From the NCBI GenBank assembly GCA_016184205.1, contig JACPDD010000025.1, positions 1 through 16,835 of the forward strand: a DNA stretch of 16,835 nt. The letters run 5' to 3'. The notes under the pieces are model-generated. The model had not been told where the DNA came from. It saw only the letters and a program-made list of their open reading frames with translations, and ran no database searches. The position numbers and the translations under genes were made by a program. The stretch is from Candidatus Levyibacteriota bacterium (lineage in GTDB: Bacteria > Patescibacteriota > Microgenomatia > Levybacterales > UBA12049). Positions 6,619-14,344 of the stretch are shown here, in pieces (within the stretch, counting starts at the first letter, position 1; the number at the start of each line of letters is the position of its first letter).

Positions 6619-7577
6619 AAAGTTCTAAAATATTCAATCGTTCTCTCCAGTCCTTCTTTCAAATCAACCTTTGGATTCCAAGATAGTAAATTTTTTGCCT
6701 TACTAATATCTGGGTTTCTTTTCTTTGGATCATCTTCCGGAAGATCCTCAAAAGAAATTTGCGAATTGCTTCCTGTCATTTCTTTTATCATTTCTGCGAC
6801 TTCAAGAATTGCCTTTTCATTAGGATTTCCAAGATTTATAACCTCCCCTTTTGTTCCCTCCGCAAGCATAGCCTTCATTATCCCTTCAGCCATATCGGAG
6901 ACAAAACACAGGCTTCTTGTCTGCTTTCCATCTCCATAAACCGTAATTGGATTGCCGCTGAGCGCTTGATTTATAAAATTCGAAATAACCCTACCATCAT
7001 CTTTTTGCATTTTAGGGCCATAGGTATTAAAAATCCTTACAATGCGTGCATTAACACCGTGTTTTCTAATAAATCCCATGGTCAATGCTTCTCCAAATCT
7101 TTTTCCTTCGTCATAAGAAGAGCGTACTCCGACTGGATTAACATTCCCAAAGTACGTTTCGCTTTGAGGAGAAATACTTGGATCTCCATATACCTCTGAG
7201 GATGATGCAAACAAAAACTTGGCTCCCGTGTCTTTTGCCAAGCTCAAAAGATTATAAGTTCCAAGAGAGTTTACAAGAAGTGTTTCAATAGGATGGTTGA
7301 CATAACTTCTGGCACTTTTCTTATTTGGAGATGCTGGAGAAGCCAAATGAAAAATAAATTCTACGTCTTTTAATTTATCCTTTACATCCGAAAGGTCCGC
7401 TGTTATATCTTTTTCTATAAATTCAAGCGCGGGGTTTGAGGTCAAATTATCAAGATTGTTTTTCTCCCCTGTTATTAAATTATCTAAGGAAAAAACTTCG
7501 TGACCAATACTAAGGAGATTTTCGCTAAGATGAGAGCCAATAAATCCGGCTCCGCCTGCAATCAACGCTCGCGCCAT
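6615..7577 (-). CDS. UDP-glucuronate decarboxylase-like enzyme (UDP-xylose synthase family)
   Basis: A 320-residue extended short-chain dehydrogenase. NAD binding: GGAGFIGSHL at the N-terminus and D32 after strand 2 (SLDNLITG). Catalytic residues lie in SSSEVYG (125-131) and Y155-x3-K159. UXS-type signatures are HLASPASP, ETYFGNVNPVGVRSSYDEGKR, RIFNTYGPKM, DDGRVISNF and VYGDGKQTRS. These closely follow UDP-xylose synthases, which oxidise and decarboxylate UDP-glucuronate to UDP-xylose. With ugd in the same operon the route from UDP-glucose is complete, supporting this assignment over a generic epimerase. The gene starts six bases after the gmd stop. Its own TGA is donated by repeat R2. Confidence 0.85.
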   Translation of the reverse strand: MARALIAGGAGFIGSHLSENLLSIGHEVFSLDNLITGEKNNLDNLTSNPALEFIEKDITADLSDVKDKLKDVEFIFHLASPASPNKKSARSYVNHPIETLLVNSLGTYNLLSLAKDTGAKFLFASSSEVYGDPSISPQSETYFGNVNPVGVRSSYDEGKRFGEALTMGFIRKHGVNARIVRIFNTYGPKMQKDDGRVISNFINQALSGNPITVYGDGKQTRSLCFVSDMAEGIMKAMLAEGTKGEVINLGNPNEKAILEVAEMIKEMTGSNSQISFEDLPEDDPKKRNPDISKAKNLLSWNPKVDLKEGLERTIEYFRTL

Positions 7578-7583
7578 ACGAAA

Positions 7584-8555
7584 TTATTTTTCCTTCTCCT
7601 TTTCAAGGTCAGATTTCACCATCATCTCAACTAATTGCCGAAAGCTAGTCTTGGGCTCCCAACCCAAAACTCTCCTTGCTTTACTTGCATCTCCTATAAG
7701 GTTATCAACGTCTGCGGGACGCATATGTGCCTTAGTATTTGCCTCAATATATTGTTCCCAATCGTCTATGCCCACAGTCCCAAATGCTATTTTTACAAAT
7801 TCTTCAACTGAATGATTCTCCCCTGTTGCAATAACGTAGTCATCGGGCTTGCTTTGCTGCAACATAAGCCACATTGCCCAAACGTAATCTCCAGCAAATC
7901 CCCAGTCTCTTTTAGGACTAAGGTCTCCAAGCTCAAGTTTTTTCTGTTTTCCCAAGGATATGCGGGCAACAGCATGGGTGATTTTCCTGGTTACAAATTC
8001 TATGCCCCTTCTTGGCGATTCGTGATTAAAAAGAATTCCTGAGCACGCAAAAATACCATAGCTTTCTCTATAATTTAAAGTTATGTAATGTCCGTAAACT
8101 TTTGCGACGCCATAAGGACTCCTTGGATGAAACCTTGTAGTCTCCCTCTGGGGTGTTTCAGTTACTTTCCCAAACATCTCGGATGATGAAGCCTGATAGA
8201 ATTTTATCTTTTTGTTAACCGTCCTAATTGCTTCAAGCATTCGGGTTACTCCCAAGGCTGTAAATTCTCCTGTTAAAACCGGCTGGTCCCAGGAAGCCTT
8301 AACAAATGACTGAGCGGCAAGATTGTAAATTTCCGAAGGTTCAGATTTGTAAATGGCATCGGCCAAAGAACCCTGATCAAGTAAATCTCCGGAGAGCAGG
8401 ACAATTTTTTCCGAAAGATGCTGAACATTTTCCAGATTTGGAGTAGAAAGCCTTCTAACAAGTCCTGAAACTCTATATCCTTTAGAAAGCAGAAACTCTG
8501 CAAGGTATGATCCGTCCTGACCGGTTATGCCGGTAATGAGTGCGCTTTTTACCAT
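7584..8555 (-). CDS. gmd: GDP-mannose 4,6-dehydratase
   Basis: A 323-residue enzyme converting GDP-D-mannose to GDP-4-keto-6-deoxy-D-mannose. NADP-binding GITGQDGSYLAEFLL at 9-23 is diagnostic for Gmd, followed by LVRRLST, whose arginines fit the NADP phosphate. Catalytic parts are SSSEMFG (123-129) and Y148-x3-K152 in PYGVAKVYGH. The conserved FNHESPRRG, GDLSPKRDWGFAGDYV and RPADVDNLIGDASKA segments are all present. The start used here is the ATG at 8553-8555 (MVKSALITG), because family members start two to four residues before the first strand. An in-frame TTG at 8564 would add three residues. Neither has a visible ribosome-binding site. It follows rmd by about 18 bases; the two work in series. 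Confidence 0.93.
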   Translation of the reverse strand: MVKSALITGITGQDGSYLAEFLLSKGYRVSGLVRRLSTPNLENVQHLSEKIVLLSGDLLDQGSLADAIYKSEPSEIYNLAAQSFVKASWDQPVLTGEFTALGVTRMLEAIRTVNKKIKFYQASSSEMFGKVTETPQRETTRFHPRSPYGVAKVYGHYITLNYRESYGIFACSGILFNHESPRRGIEFVTRKITHAVARISLGKQKKLELGDLSPKRDWGFAGDYVWAMWLMLQQSKPDDYVIATGENHSVEEFVKIAFGTVGIDDWEQYIEANTKAHMRPADVDNLIGDASKARRVLGWEPKTSFRQLVEMMVKSDLEKEKEK

Positions 8556-8573
8556 AAATAACAATACTTTATT

Positions 8574-9530
8574 TTAAACAATATTTCGGTAATAGTCCAG
8601 GGTATCTTTGAGCGTTTGCTCAATTTTAATTTTAGGTTCCCAACCGGTTTGTGCTGTAAACTTACTCCTGTCACAGCGAAGCTCTGGCTCGTCCTTTGGC
8701 CGCAGGAGATTCTTGTCAACTTCCACTTTTATTTTTTCCGTTGACAAAGACAGAAGCGTGTATAAAATTTCTGAAATCTTGTAGGATACTCCGCTACCAA
8801 TATTGTAGACATCTCCCAACTTTCCCTTTTGAAGAGCCAATAGATAGGCGGCCATCATATCTCTGACGTCTGTAAAATCCCTTTTGGCAGAAAGATTTCC
8901 AACATGAATAGTTTTTTCCTTTTTTCTCTTTTCAATTTCCGCGATTTGCTTGGCAAAAGAGGAGACAACAAAGCTAGCTGACTGCCTGGGACCAATATGG
9001 TTGAACGGCCTAACTCTTACTATTTGCAGCCCATAGGAAAGAAAATATTGAAGCCCTAAGAAATCCTGAGTAAGCTTAGAAACAGCATATGGGCTAACCG
9101 GCATGAGCGCAGTCTCCTCATCAATTGGCAAATCTTTGGCATTAACCAACCCGTAAACATCTGCAGAGGAGATTATGAGAATTTTTGAATCTATACCAGC
9201 GCCTCTTATTGCCTCCAATAAATTAACCTGTGCCGCAATATTATTTGTAATAGTAAGGGAGGGGTTTTCAAAACTTTCTTTTGGAGAAGTTAGAGCTGCA
9301 AGATGAAAAACACAATCAGGCTTTGCGCTCTTTATCAAGTGCAAAGTAGCTTCGCTGTTTAGTAAGTCTAACTTTTTAAGCTCTACCATATCTTTAATGT
9401 GGGATGTAAATTTAAGTTGATCTTCAGATAGGTATGTACCTATAACATTAAAGTCTTTCTGAGAAAGAAGATGTTCTGCCAAAAAACCTCCGGCAAAACC
9501 CGCTACTCCTGTTATAAGGGCTTTTTTCAT
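8574..9530 (-). CDS. rmd: GDP-4-keto-6-deoxy-D-mannose reductase (GDP-D-rhamnose synthesis)
   Basis: A 318-residue SDR enzyme resembling Rmd, which reduces the Gmd product at C4 to GDP-D-rhamnose. Seen: nucleotide-binding GVAGFAGGFLAEHL (8-21), SSADVYG (121-127), catalytic Y148-x3-K152 in PYAVSK, and two segments typical of Rmd, RPFNHIGPRQ (174-183) and VGNLSAKRDFTDVRD (210-224). The alternative of GDP-fucose synthase (epimerase-reductase) is less likely because the Rmd signatures match better and no such domain appears nearby. Rmd lies directly upstream of gmd in transcription. Its ATG follows repeat R3 at once, with GGTGAG 11 nt before. Confidence 0.85.
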   Translation of the reverse strand: MKKALITGVAGFAGGFLAEHLLSQKDFNVIGTYLSEDQLKFTSHIKDMVELKKLDLLNSEATLHLIKSAKPDCVFHLAALTSPKESFENPSLTITNNIAAQVNLLEAIRGAGIDSKILIISSADVYGLVNAKDLPIDEETALMPVSPYAVSKLTQDFLGLQYFLSYGLQIVRVRPFNHIGPRQSASFVVSSFAKQIAEIEKRKKEKTIHVGNLSAKRDFTDVRDMMAAYLLALQKGKLGDVYNIGSGVSYKISEILYTLLSLSTEKIKVEVDKNLLRPKDEPELRCDRSKFTAQTGWEPKIKIEQTLKDTLDYYRNIV

Positions 9531-9577
9531 GGTTTGAATTCCTCACCATTACACTGAGCGAAAGTCGAATGTGTCAT
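9531..9577 (-). repeat. 47-bp intergenic repeat, copy R3 (before rmd)
   Basis: The most diverged of the four full copies but the same length. On the minus strand it starts ATGACACATTCGAC and ends TTCAAACC before the rmd ATG. Its ATG shares a base with the ugd TAA (TAATG). The frame encodes MTHSTFAQCNGEEFKP and its TGA overlaps the next ATG. The first arm has changed C to A and the facing arm G to T, a compensating pair (ATGACAC with GTGTAAT), leaving one mismatch. Confidence 0.92.
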
Positions 9578-10866
9578 TATCTGCCTACACCAATGTACTT
9601 GAAGCCTAAGCTTTTAGCTTTTTCGGGGTCATATATGTTCCTTGCATCGATTATAATTGGCGATTTCATAAGTCTTTTAACTTTTTCAAGATCAATTTCC
9701 TTAAACTCGTTCCATTCTGTTGCTACAATCAGCGCATCTGCGTCTTTTACTGCGCCGTATGGGTCTTTTGAATATTCTATGTCAGAGAGAACTTTCCTTG
9801 AAGTTTCCTGCGCCTGTGGGTCGTATGCTTTTACCCTTACCCCATCTTTTTGCAAGAGTTCAATAATATCTATTGACGGGGCATCTCTCATATCATCCGT
9901 CTCAGGCTTAAATGCCAGTCCCAACACTGCAATAATTTTGCCTTTAAGTTCAGGCAGTACTTTTCTTACTTTCCTGACAATATCTCGTTTTGCCTGTGAA
10001 TTAACATGCTCTGCTTCTGTTAAAAGACCAAAGTCGTAATCCAGGTCTTTGGCGATTGAAATAAGAGCCTTTACATCTTTGGGGAAGCAACTGCCTCCAT
10101 ATCCTGGTCCGGGAGAAAGAAATTTATCTCCAATTCTACTATCCTTACCTATACCTTCAAGTACTTTAAGTCCGTCTGCACCGGAAAGTTCCGAAAGTTT
10201 AGCAATTGCGTTTGCATATGATATTTTAATAGCAAGAAAAGAATTTGCAGCATACTTAATAAGCTCTGCCGTATCAAAATTTGTCAAAACCAACGGTGCG
10301 CCTATGGGCTTATGTAACTCTATAAGCTTATCCTGAGCTTTTTTGCTCTCGGTGCCTATTACAATTCTGTCGGGGGCAAGCGTGTCTGAAATTGCTTGTC
10401 CTTCTCTTAAAAATTCCGGAACTGAAGCATAATCGAATTCAACATTTTTGGGCTTTACCTCCTCAATAATTTTTCTAATTTTCCTATTGGTCCCTGCAGG
10501 CACTGTGCTTTTTGTTGCAACAACAGTATACTTTGTCAAATTTTTTCCTATTTTCCCAGCTACATTTAAAACTGCACGCAAATCCGCGTCTCCTGTTTGC
10601 GTTGATGGGGTGCCTACGGCAATAAAAACTATGTCTGACTCCGATATTGCCGGGGAATATTCCATAGTAAAAATGAGCCTGCCTGCATTAATATTTCTTT
10701 TCACAATCTCTTCAAGACCGGGCTCATATATTGGAATTATTCCTTTCTTGAGATTCTTGATTTTATTAAGCGTATGTCCAATAACCCAAACTTTATTTCC
10801 CAAATCTGCAAATATAGAAGCACTTACAAGTCCCACATATCCGTGTCCTACAAACGTTATTGTCAT
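9577..10866 (-). CDS. ugd: UDP-glucose 6-dehydrogenase
   Basis: A 429-residue enzyme that oxidises UDP-glucose twice to UDP-glucuronate. Seen: Rossmann loop GHGYVG (7-12), EPGLEE (48-53), VGTPS, PEFLREG (150-156), the ELIKYAANSF helix with the conserved lysine (K204), and the catalytic cysteine C260 in GPGYGGSCFPKD. The C-terminal UDP-binding domain has LGLAFKPETDDMRDAPS and DARNIYD. Length is standard. Odd point: after strand 2 the usual acidic residue (VDxD in most homologues) is absent and the sequence reads VWVIGHTLNKI, so cofactor preference may differ. Its ATG overlaps the rmlD stop by four bases. The product feeds the UXS-like enzyme in the same operon. Confidence 0.95.
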   Translation of the reverse strand: MTITFVGHGYVGLVSASIFADLGNKVWVIGHTLNKIKNLKKGIIPIYEPGLEEIVKRNINAGRLIFTMEYSPAISESDIVFIAVGTPSTQTGDADLRAVLNVAGKIGKNLTKYTVVATKSTVPAGTNRKIRKIIEEVKPKNVEFDYASVPEFLREGQAISDTLAPDRIVIGTESKKAQDKLIELHKPIGAPLVLTNFDTAELIKYAANSFLAIKISYANAIAKLSELSGADGLKVLEGIGKDSRIGDKFLSPGPGYGGSCFPKDVKALISIAKDLDYDFGLLTEAEHVNSQAKRDIVRKVRKVLPELKGKIIAVLGLAFKPETDDMRDAPSIDIIELLQKDGVRVKAYDPQAQETSRKVLSDIEYSKDPYGAVKDADALIVATEWNEFKEIDLEKVKRLMKSPIIIDARNIYDPEKAKSLGFKYIGVGR

Positions 10867-11741
10867 ATATTAGCCAGTTGATTCTTTATCGCAATTAAAC
10901 CCTCACGAAAACCTCTCATATTAATTCCTAATTCTCTTATTTTATCATTTCTAAGCGCCAAACGCATCGGCCTTTCGGCTTTATCTGCAAAAAACTTTTC
11001 TCGTGTAGTTCCCCTTATAAGAGAGGCATCAAGGTCAAATTCTTCGGCGATAATGTTAGCTGCATCATATGGAGTCAGAGCCTCGCTTCCTACAACATGG
11101 AATATCCCTTGCGAATCACTACCAATTAATTTGTCGATGGCCAGCACCACATCATCTATAAAAGTAGGGCAGAACACATGGTCTACAACCGCGTCAATAG
11201 TCTGACCATCTTGGAGTCTGCCTAAAATCGCCCGGAAAAAATCATTTTTTTTAAATTTAGCTCTATATGGATAGGCAAGCCGCACAATTAGCCAAGGATT
11301 TTGCGAATTTTGAACTACCCTTTCCCCCTCATGCTTTGTCTTTGCATACCAGTTTATGGGATTTGGAGAATCTTCTTCTTTGTAAAACGCTCCTTCAGGT
11401 ATATTGCCGTCAAAAACAAAATCCGTTGAGATATAAATTAGTTTCTTGTTAGATTTTAAACACGCATTAGCCACGTTTTGTGTTCCATCAACATTTATTT
11501 TCCACGCCTCTCCTTCTTTTCCCAGGGGTTTGTCTTTCTCGCATCCGTCAACATCTGTTTTTGCGGCTAAATGGATAACTATTTCTGCATTTGAGTTTCC
11601 TATTGAGGCAAAAACCTGGCCAGCATTTGTAATGTCAACACCCGAGGTTCTGTCAATATTTCCAAACTCATATTTTACGCCTAACAATTCTTGCACTCGC
11701 GAGCCGACTAGGCCACGCATTCCTGTACCTAATATCTTCAT
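10863..11741 (-). CDS. rmlD: dTDP-4-dehydrorhamnose reductase-like SDR protein
   Basis: A 292-residue RmlD-family reductase. Visible: GTGMRGLVG (5-13) for the nucleotide, HLAAKTDVDGCEKD, the STDFVFDG segment (105-112), and catalytic Y132-x3-K136 in NWYAKTKHEGE. The C-terminal substrate-binding part includes DHVFCPTFIDDV and FHVVGSEALTPYD. In the standard pathway it reduces dTDP-4-keto-L-rhamnose, which needs the epimerase RmlC, and none is encoded in this window. The ATG at 11739-11741 is chosen because it overlaps the rmlB TGA (ATGA) and puts the nucleotide-binding strand at the very N-terminus. A TTG 21 bases upstream would add seven basic residues and is less likely. It also overlaps ugd by four bases. 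Confidence 0.87.
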   Translation of the reverse strand: MKILGTGMRGLVGSRVQELLGVKYEFGNIDRTSGVDITNAGQVFASIGNSNAEIVIHLAAKTDVDGCEKDKPLGKEGEAWKINVDGTQNVANACLKSNKKLIYISTDFVFDGNIPEGAFYKEEDSPNPINWYAKTKHEGERVVQNSQNPWLIVRLAYPYRAKFKKNDFFRAILGRLQDGQTIDAVVDHVFCPTFIDDVVLAIDKLIGSDSQGIFHVVGSEALTPYDAANIIAEEFDLDASLIRGTTREKFFADKAERPMRLALRNDKIRELGINMRGFREGLIAIKNQLANI

Positions 11742-12757
11742 TCGTCTTGCTCGCTTCCCCAAAGTTTTTCTAAATCTGTCTCAATTCTTTCTTTAAGAGG
11801 TTTCCACCAGGATTCATTATCTTTGTACCACTGGACAGTCTTTTCAAGCCATTCATCAAAGCTATGTTGAGGCTCCCAGTAAAGTTCATTTTTAATTTTT
11901 GACCAGTCAATCGCATATTTCCTATCATGTCCCGGCCTGTCCTTAACAAACTCCATAGAGCCTTCACCCTTGCCCATAATTTTTAGTAGCTTTTTTATTA
12001 CTTCAAGATTGTTAATGTCCTGCGTTAAGCCTCCTACGCAGTAGGTTTCTCCAGCCTTTCCGGCCTGAAGAACAGTTTCTATAGCTTTTACATGATCATC
12101 CACATGAATCCAATCTCGAACATATAAACCGTCTCCATACACAGGAGCTTTTTTGCCTTCAATAATGTTTGTAATTGCAAGTGGAATGAATTTTTCCGGA
12201 AATTGGTACGGACCAAAGTTATTTGAAGCATTTGTGATAGTTATGGGCAAACCGTAAGTCGTAAAGTAAGCTTTAACTAAATGGTCTGAGCTCGCTTTAG
12301 TTGCTGAATAGGGACTTCTGGGATTATAATTTGTTCGTTCATTAAATTTACTCGAATCATTGAGTTCAAGCGCTCCAAAGACTTCATCTGTTGAAATATG
12401 ATGAAATCTTTTTACATTATTTTTCAAAGCTGCATTGAGAAGTACCCCAGTTCCTACAACATTTGTCATCACAAAGTCAGAGGGACGGCTGATTGAACGG
12501 TCTACATGGCTTTCTGCTGCAAAATGAACAACCATATCTACTCCCTGCATTGTTTCATTGACGAGACTAGCATCTGTAATATCGCCTTTGACGAATTTGT
12601 AATTCGAGTTTCCTTGAGCACTCTTGAGGTTTTCGAGGTTTCCGGCGTAGGTTAATTTATCAAGATTTATAATCTGATTTTCGGGATGGTTTTTAAGCCA
12701 GTAAAGAATAAAATTTGAGCCGATAAACCCGGCACCGCCTGTAACAAGAAGCTTCAT
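11738..12757 (-). CDS. rmlB: dTDP-glucose 4,6-dehydratase
   Basis: A 339-residue enzyme converting dTDP-glucose to dTDP-4-keto-6-deoxy-glucose. NAD-binding GGAGFIGSNF (7-16) and the family segment LDKLTYAGNLENL (32-44) are clear. Catalytic T123-D124-E125 lies in ISTDEVFGAL, and Y150-x3-K154 in SPYSATKASSDH. Also present are HFAAESHVDRSI, NNFGPYQFPEKFIPL, YGDGLYVRDWIHVDDH and a C-terminal RPGHDRKYAID. Start: ATG at 12755-12757, one base past the Nudix stop. An upstream in-frame TTG (12766) would add three residues and overlap the neighbour. Between rmlA and rmlB lies the Nudix gene, an uncommon order. Confidence 0.95.
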   Translation of the reverse strand: MKLLVTGGAGFIGSNFILYWLKNHPENQIINLDKLTYAGNLENLKSAQGNSNYKFVKGDITDASLVNETMQGVDMVVHFAAESHVDRSISRPSDFVMTNVVGTGVLLNAALKNNVKRFHHISTDEVFGALELNDSSKFNERTNYNPRSPYSATKASSDHLVKAYFTTYGLPITITNASNNFGPYQFPEKFIPLAITNIIEGKKAPVYGDGLYVRDWIHVDDHVKAIETVLQAGKAGETYCVGGLTQDINNLEVIKKLLKIMGKGEGSMEFVKDRPGHDRKYAIDWSKIKNELYWEPQHSFDEWLEKTVQWYKDNESWWKPLKERIETDLEKLWGSEQDE

Positions 12758-12758
12758 A

Positions 12759-13229
12759 CTATCCAATTATAGGCAGTTTTATGGGTTCTTTCAAATAGCT
12801 GAAGTATTTAAGAATAGAGTCTCTGTGGTCAAATGCAAATTCCTCATCGGGTGGCAAGCTGTTTTGGTCAAACCATTTTACTTCCGATATCTCATCATCA
12901 TGCTTCAGTTCCTCACTTAAAGTCTCTACTACGTAAATAAAATCTACATTTTGTCTGTCTTCTTTTATTCTTTTAGTATCATTTACCCTAAAAAGAAATT
13001 TTATCTTTCCCTTAATGCCTGCTTCTTCAAACAACTCTCGCAGAGTACCTTCCCCTGTTGTTTCATCTCTGTCTAAAAATCCTCCGGGAATTGTATATTT
13101 TCCTCCGTTGTGAATATTTGGTGCTCGTTTAACTAATAAAACCTGATTTCTGTCGTTTACTACAATCGCCCCGACAGTTACGTGTCTTAGAAGTGACTTC
13201 CTGCCGTTTTCAAAAGTACAATTTATCAT
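12759..13229 (-). CDS. Nudix hydrolase inside the rml cluster
   Basis: A 156-residue Nudix protein. The full Nudix box runs from G50 to I72: G-x5-E-x7-REL-x-EE-x-G, seen as GGFLDRDETTGEG followed by TLRELFEEAGI, so metal-dependent pyrophosphate hydrolysis is expected. The N-terminal part has VTVGAIVVNDRNQVLLVKR, the usual first strands. Substrate is not determined by sequence; Nudix enzymes act on nucleotides, NDP-sugars, NADH and others. The start ATG abuts the rmlA stop with no gap, and the gene ends one base before rmlB. It is therefore firmly inside the sugar operon. It might prune wrong or excess NDP-sugars or clean nucleotide pools, which is inference from position. Confidence 0.9.
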   Translation of the reverse strand: MINCTFENGRKSLLRHVTVGAIVVNDRNQVLLVKRAPNIHNGGKYTIPGGFLDRDETTGEGTLRELFEEAGIKGKIKFLFRVNDTKRIKEDRQNVDFIYVVETLSEELKHDDEISEVKWFDQNSLPPDEEFAFDHRDSILKYFSYLKEPIKLPIIG

Positions 13230-13964
13230 TTAGAGTTCGCCAGCTTTGACTTTTTCGGCGACCATAACATTTGCGGCAAGAAGTTCATCGTGAGAAGTAC
13301 CTGCGTCTATCCACCAGTCAAGCATCTCACACTCCATAGTTCCTTCGGAAACATAGAAGTTATTAAGGTCTGTTACTTCAAGCTGTCCTCTGTTGGATGG
13401 CTTTAGGTCTTTTATGAAATCGAAAGCTCTTTCGTCATACATATAAATTCCGGTCTGGGCAATTGTTGACTTTGGATTTTCTGGCTTTTCTTCTATAGAG
13501 ACCACCTTCCCATCTTTTATCTCTATAACTCCGTATTGTTTTGACTGCGTATCTTTTTCTATTCCAAAAACAACTGCACCCTTTGCTTTCTTACTAAATT
13601 TATCTGCGACTGATTTTAAATCATAGTTAAAAATATTATCCCCCAATATAATTAGAATCTTTTCATTTTTTGCAAATTCCCTAGCCAAAAGAATAGCTTC
13701 TGCTATCCCTCCTGCAGGGTTTTTTTGTATTCCATATAAAAGTTTTAATCCAAATTCTTCGCCACTTCCTAAGAGATTAGCAAAGTCTCCAGAATGATGA
13801 GGAGATGTAGTAAGCAGAACCTCTTCAATGCCTGCCTTTTTCATCGCTTCAAGAGGGTAATAAATCATTGGTTTATTAAAAATTGGAAGAAGATGCTTAT
13901 TTGTAACCCATGTAAGAGGTCTGAGTCTTGTGGCAAGTCCGCCTGCTAAAATTACTCCCTTCAT
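13230..13964 (-). CDS. rmlA: Glucose-1-phosphate thymidylyltransferase (compact form)
   Basis: A 244-residue nucleotidyltransferase that would join glucose-1-phosphate and dTTP to dTDP-glucose. Visible: the nucleotide loop GGLATRLRPLT (8-18; the usual GTR is ATR here), TNKHLLPIFNKPMIYYPL, metal-binding GDNIF (108-112), EEKP (158-161), LEVTDLN (195-201) and WWIDAGT ending around 223. It is some 45-50 residues shorter than enterobacterial RmlA (about 290), lacking the C-terminal helical extension that helps form the dimer and allosteric site, so feedback by dTDP-rhamnose may be absent (inference). It is the first gene of the sugar cluster, after a 110-bp gap with hairpins. AAGGAG sits one base before the ATG and AGAGG nine bases before; the second spacing fits better. 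Confidence 0.9.
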   Translation of the reverse strand: MKGVILAGGLATRLRPLTWVTNKHLLPIFNKPMIYYPLEAMKKAGIEEVLLTTSPHHSGDFANLLGSGEEFGLKLLYGIQKNPAGGIAEAILLAREFAKNEKILIILGDNIFNYDLKSVADKFSKKAKGAVVFGIEKDTQSKQYGVIEIKDGKVVSIEEKPENPKSTIAQTGIYMYDERAFDFIKDLKPSNRGQLEVTDLNNFYVSEGTMECEMLDWWIDAGTSHDELLAANVMVAEKVKAGEL

Positions 13965-14005
13965 GCTCCTTCGCCTCTTTCTTTAAACAACTTTTTTGAA
14001 ATCAT
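13961..14005 (-). other. Possible 14-codon leader ORF overlapping the rmlA start
   Basis: An ATG at 14003-14005 opens a frame coding for MISKKLFKERGEGA, whose TGA overlaps the rmlA ATG by four bases (ATGA). This is the same junction type as the 47-bp repeats. It has only a weak purine stretch (GAAGAAA) upstream. TATGAT at its start could instead be a -10 hexamer without a good -35. Chance occurrence is quite possible. Confidence 0.25.
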
Positions 14006-14033
14006 AATTAATTTCTTCGATCTTAACTTCAGG

Positions 14034-14078
14034 CTTCGGAAGCATGACCCTTCCGAAATTTTAATGAAGGAGGGTCAT
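14034..14078 (-). repeat. Diverged half-copy of the repeat with two competing hairpins
   Basis: The first arm supplies the TGA stop of the upstream small membrane protein within ATGACCCT (14071-14078, minus strand), as in full copies. Its partner arm is at 14044-14051. The middle and end do not match the 47-bp copies. A second inverted pair, TTCGGAAG/CTTCCGAA (14035-14042 with 14050-14057), overlaps one arm of the first, so only one can form. No U-tract follows, so it is not an obvious terminator. Confidence 0.6.
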
Positions 14079-14344
14079 ATTCCAAATGTTCCAGCTATAA
14101 AGAACAACAATACTGCCATTCCTAAGGCTGCAATAAGGATATATTCTATCACAATTTTACTATTTAGGCTATGATTTTGATGGTGATGGACAATCCCCCA
14201 AATTACATAAAAAATGGCAGTCAGAATTGCAATTTCTGTCTCAAGAATCCTATTTGGGTAAGCAACTTTTAATCCCAACAGCCCTAAGCCAAGTATTAGG
14301 ATTAGAGAAAAATAATGCCCTGTGTGTTTTGTTTTTGCCGCCAT
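14075..14344 (-). CDS. Small conserved-looking membrane protein, 89 aa
   Basis: No family recognised. Three hydrophobic stretches are visible at about residues 12-28, 37-53 and 64-86, with a basic N-terminus (MAAKTKHTGHY) and a histidine-rich turn after the second (HHHQNH at 53-58). Almost the whole protein is membrane embedded. Its start overlaps the stop of the CAP-domain gene (TAATG), so the two are likely co-translated and may act together at the membrane. The stop codon TGA lies in a diverged half-copy of the intergenic repeat. The histidines could bind metal, but nothing else supports that. Confidence 0.7.
   Translation of the reverse strand: MAAKTKHTGHYFSLILILGLGLLGLKVAYPNRILETEIAILTAIFYVIWGIVHHHQNHSLNSKIVIEYILIAALGMAVLLFFIAGTFGI

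Noticed and set aside
8556..8564. TTG start for gmd, and similar TTG starts for rmlB and rmlD
   Set aside because: ATG codons a few residues downstream fit the family N-termini and, for rmlB and rmlD, the tight stop-start junctions; the TTGs have no better ribosome-binding site.
9569..10039. A 156-codon plus-strand open frame opposite ugd
   Set aside because: It lies wholly antisense to a gene with intact catalytic motifs and its product resembles no family; likewise the long frames opposite the UXS-like gene (6759-7199), rmlD/rmlB and the GT39-like gene.
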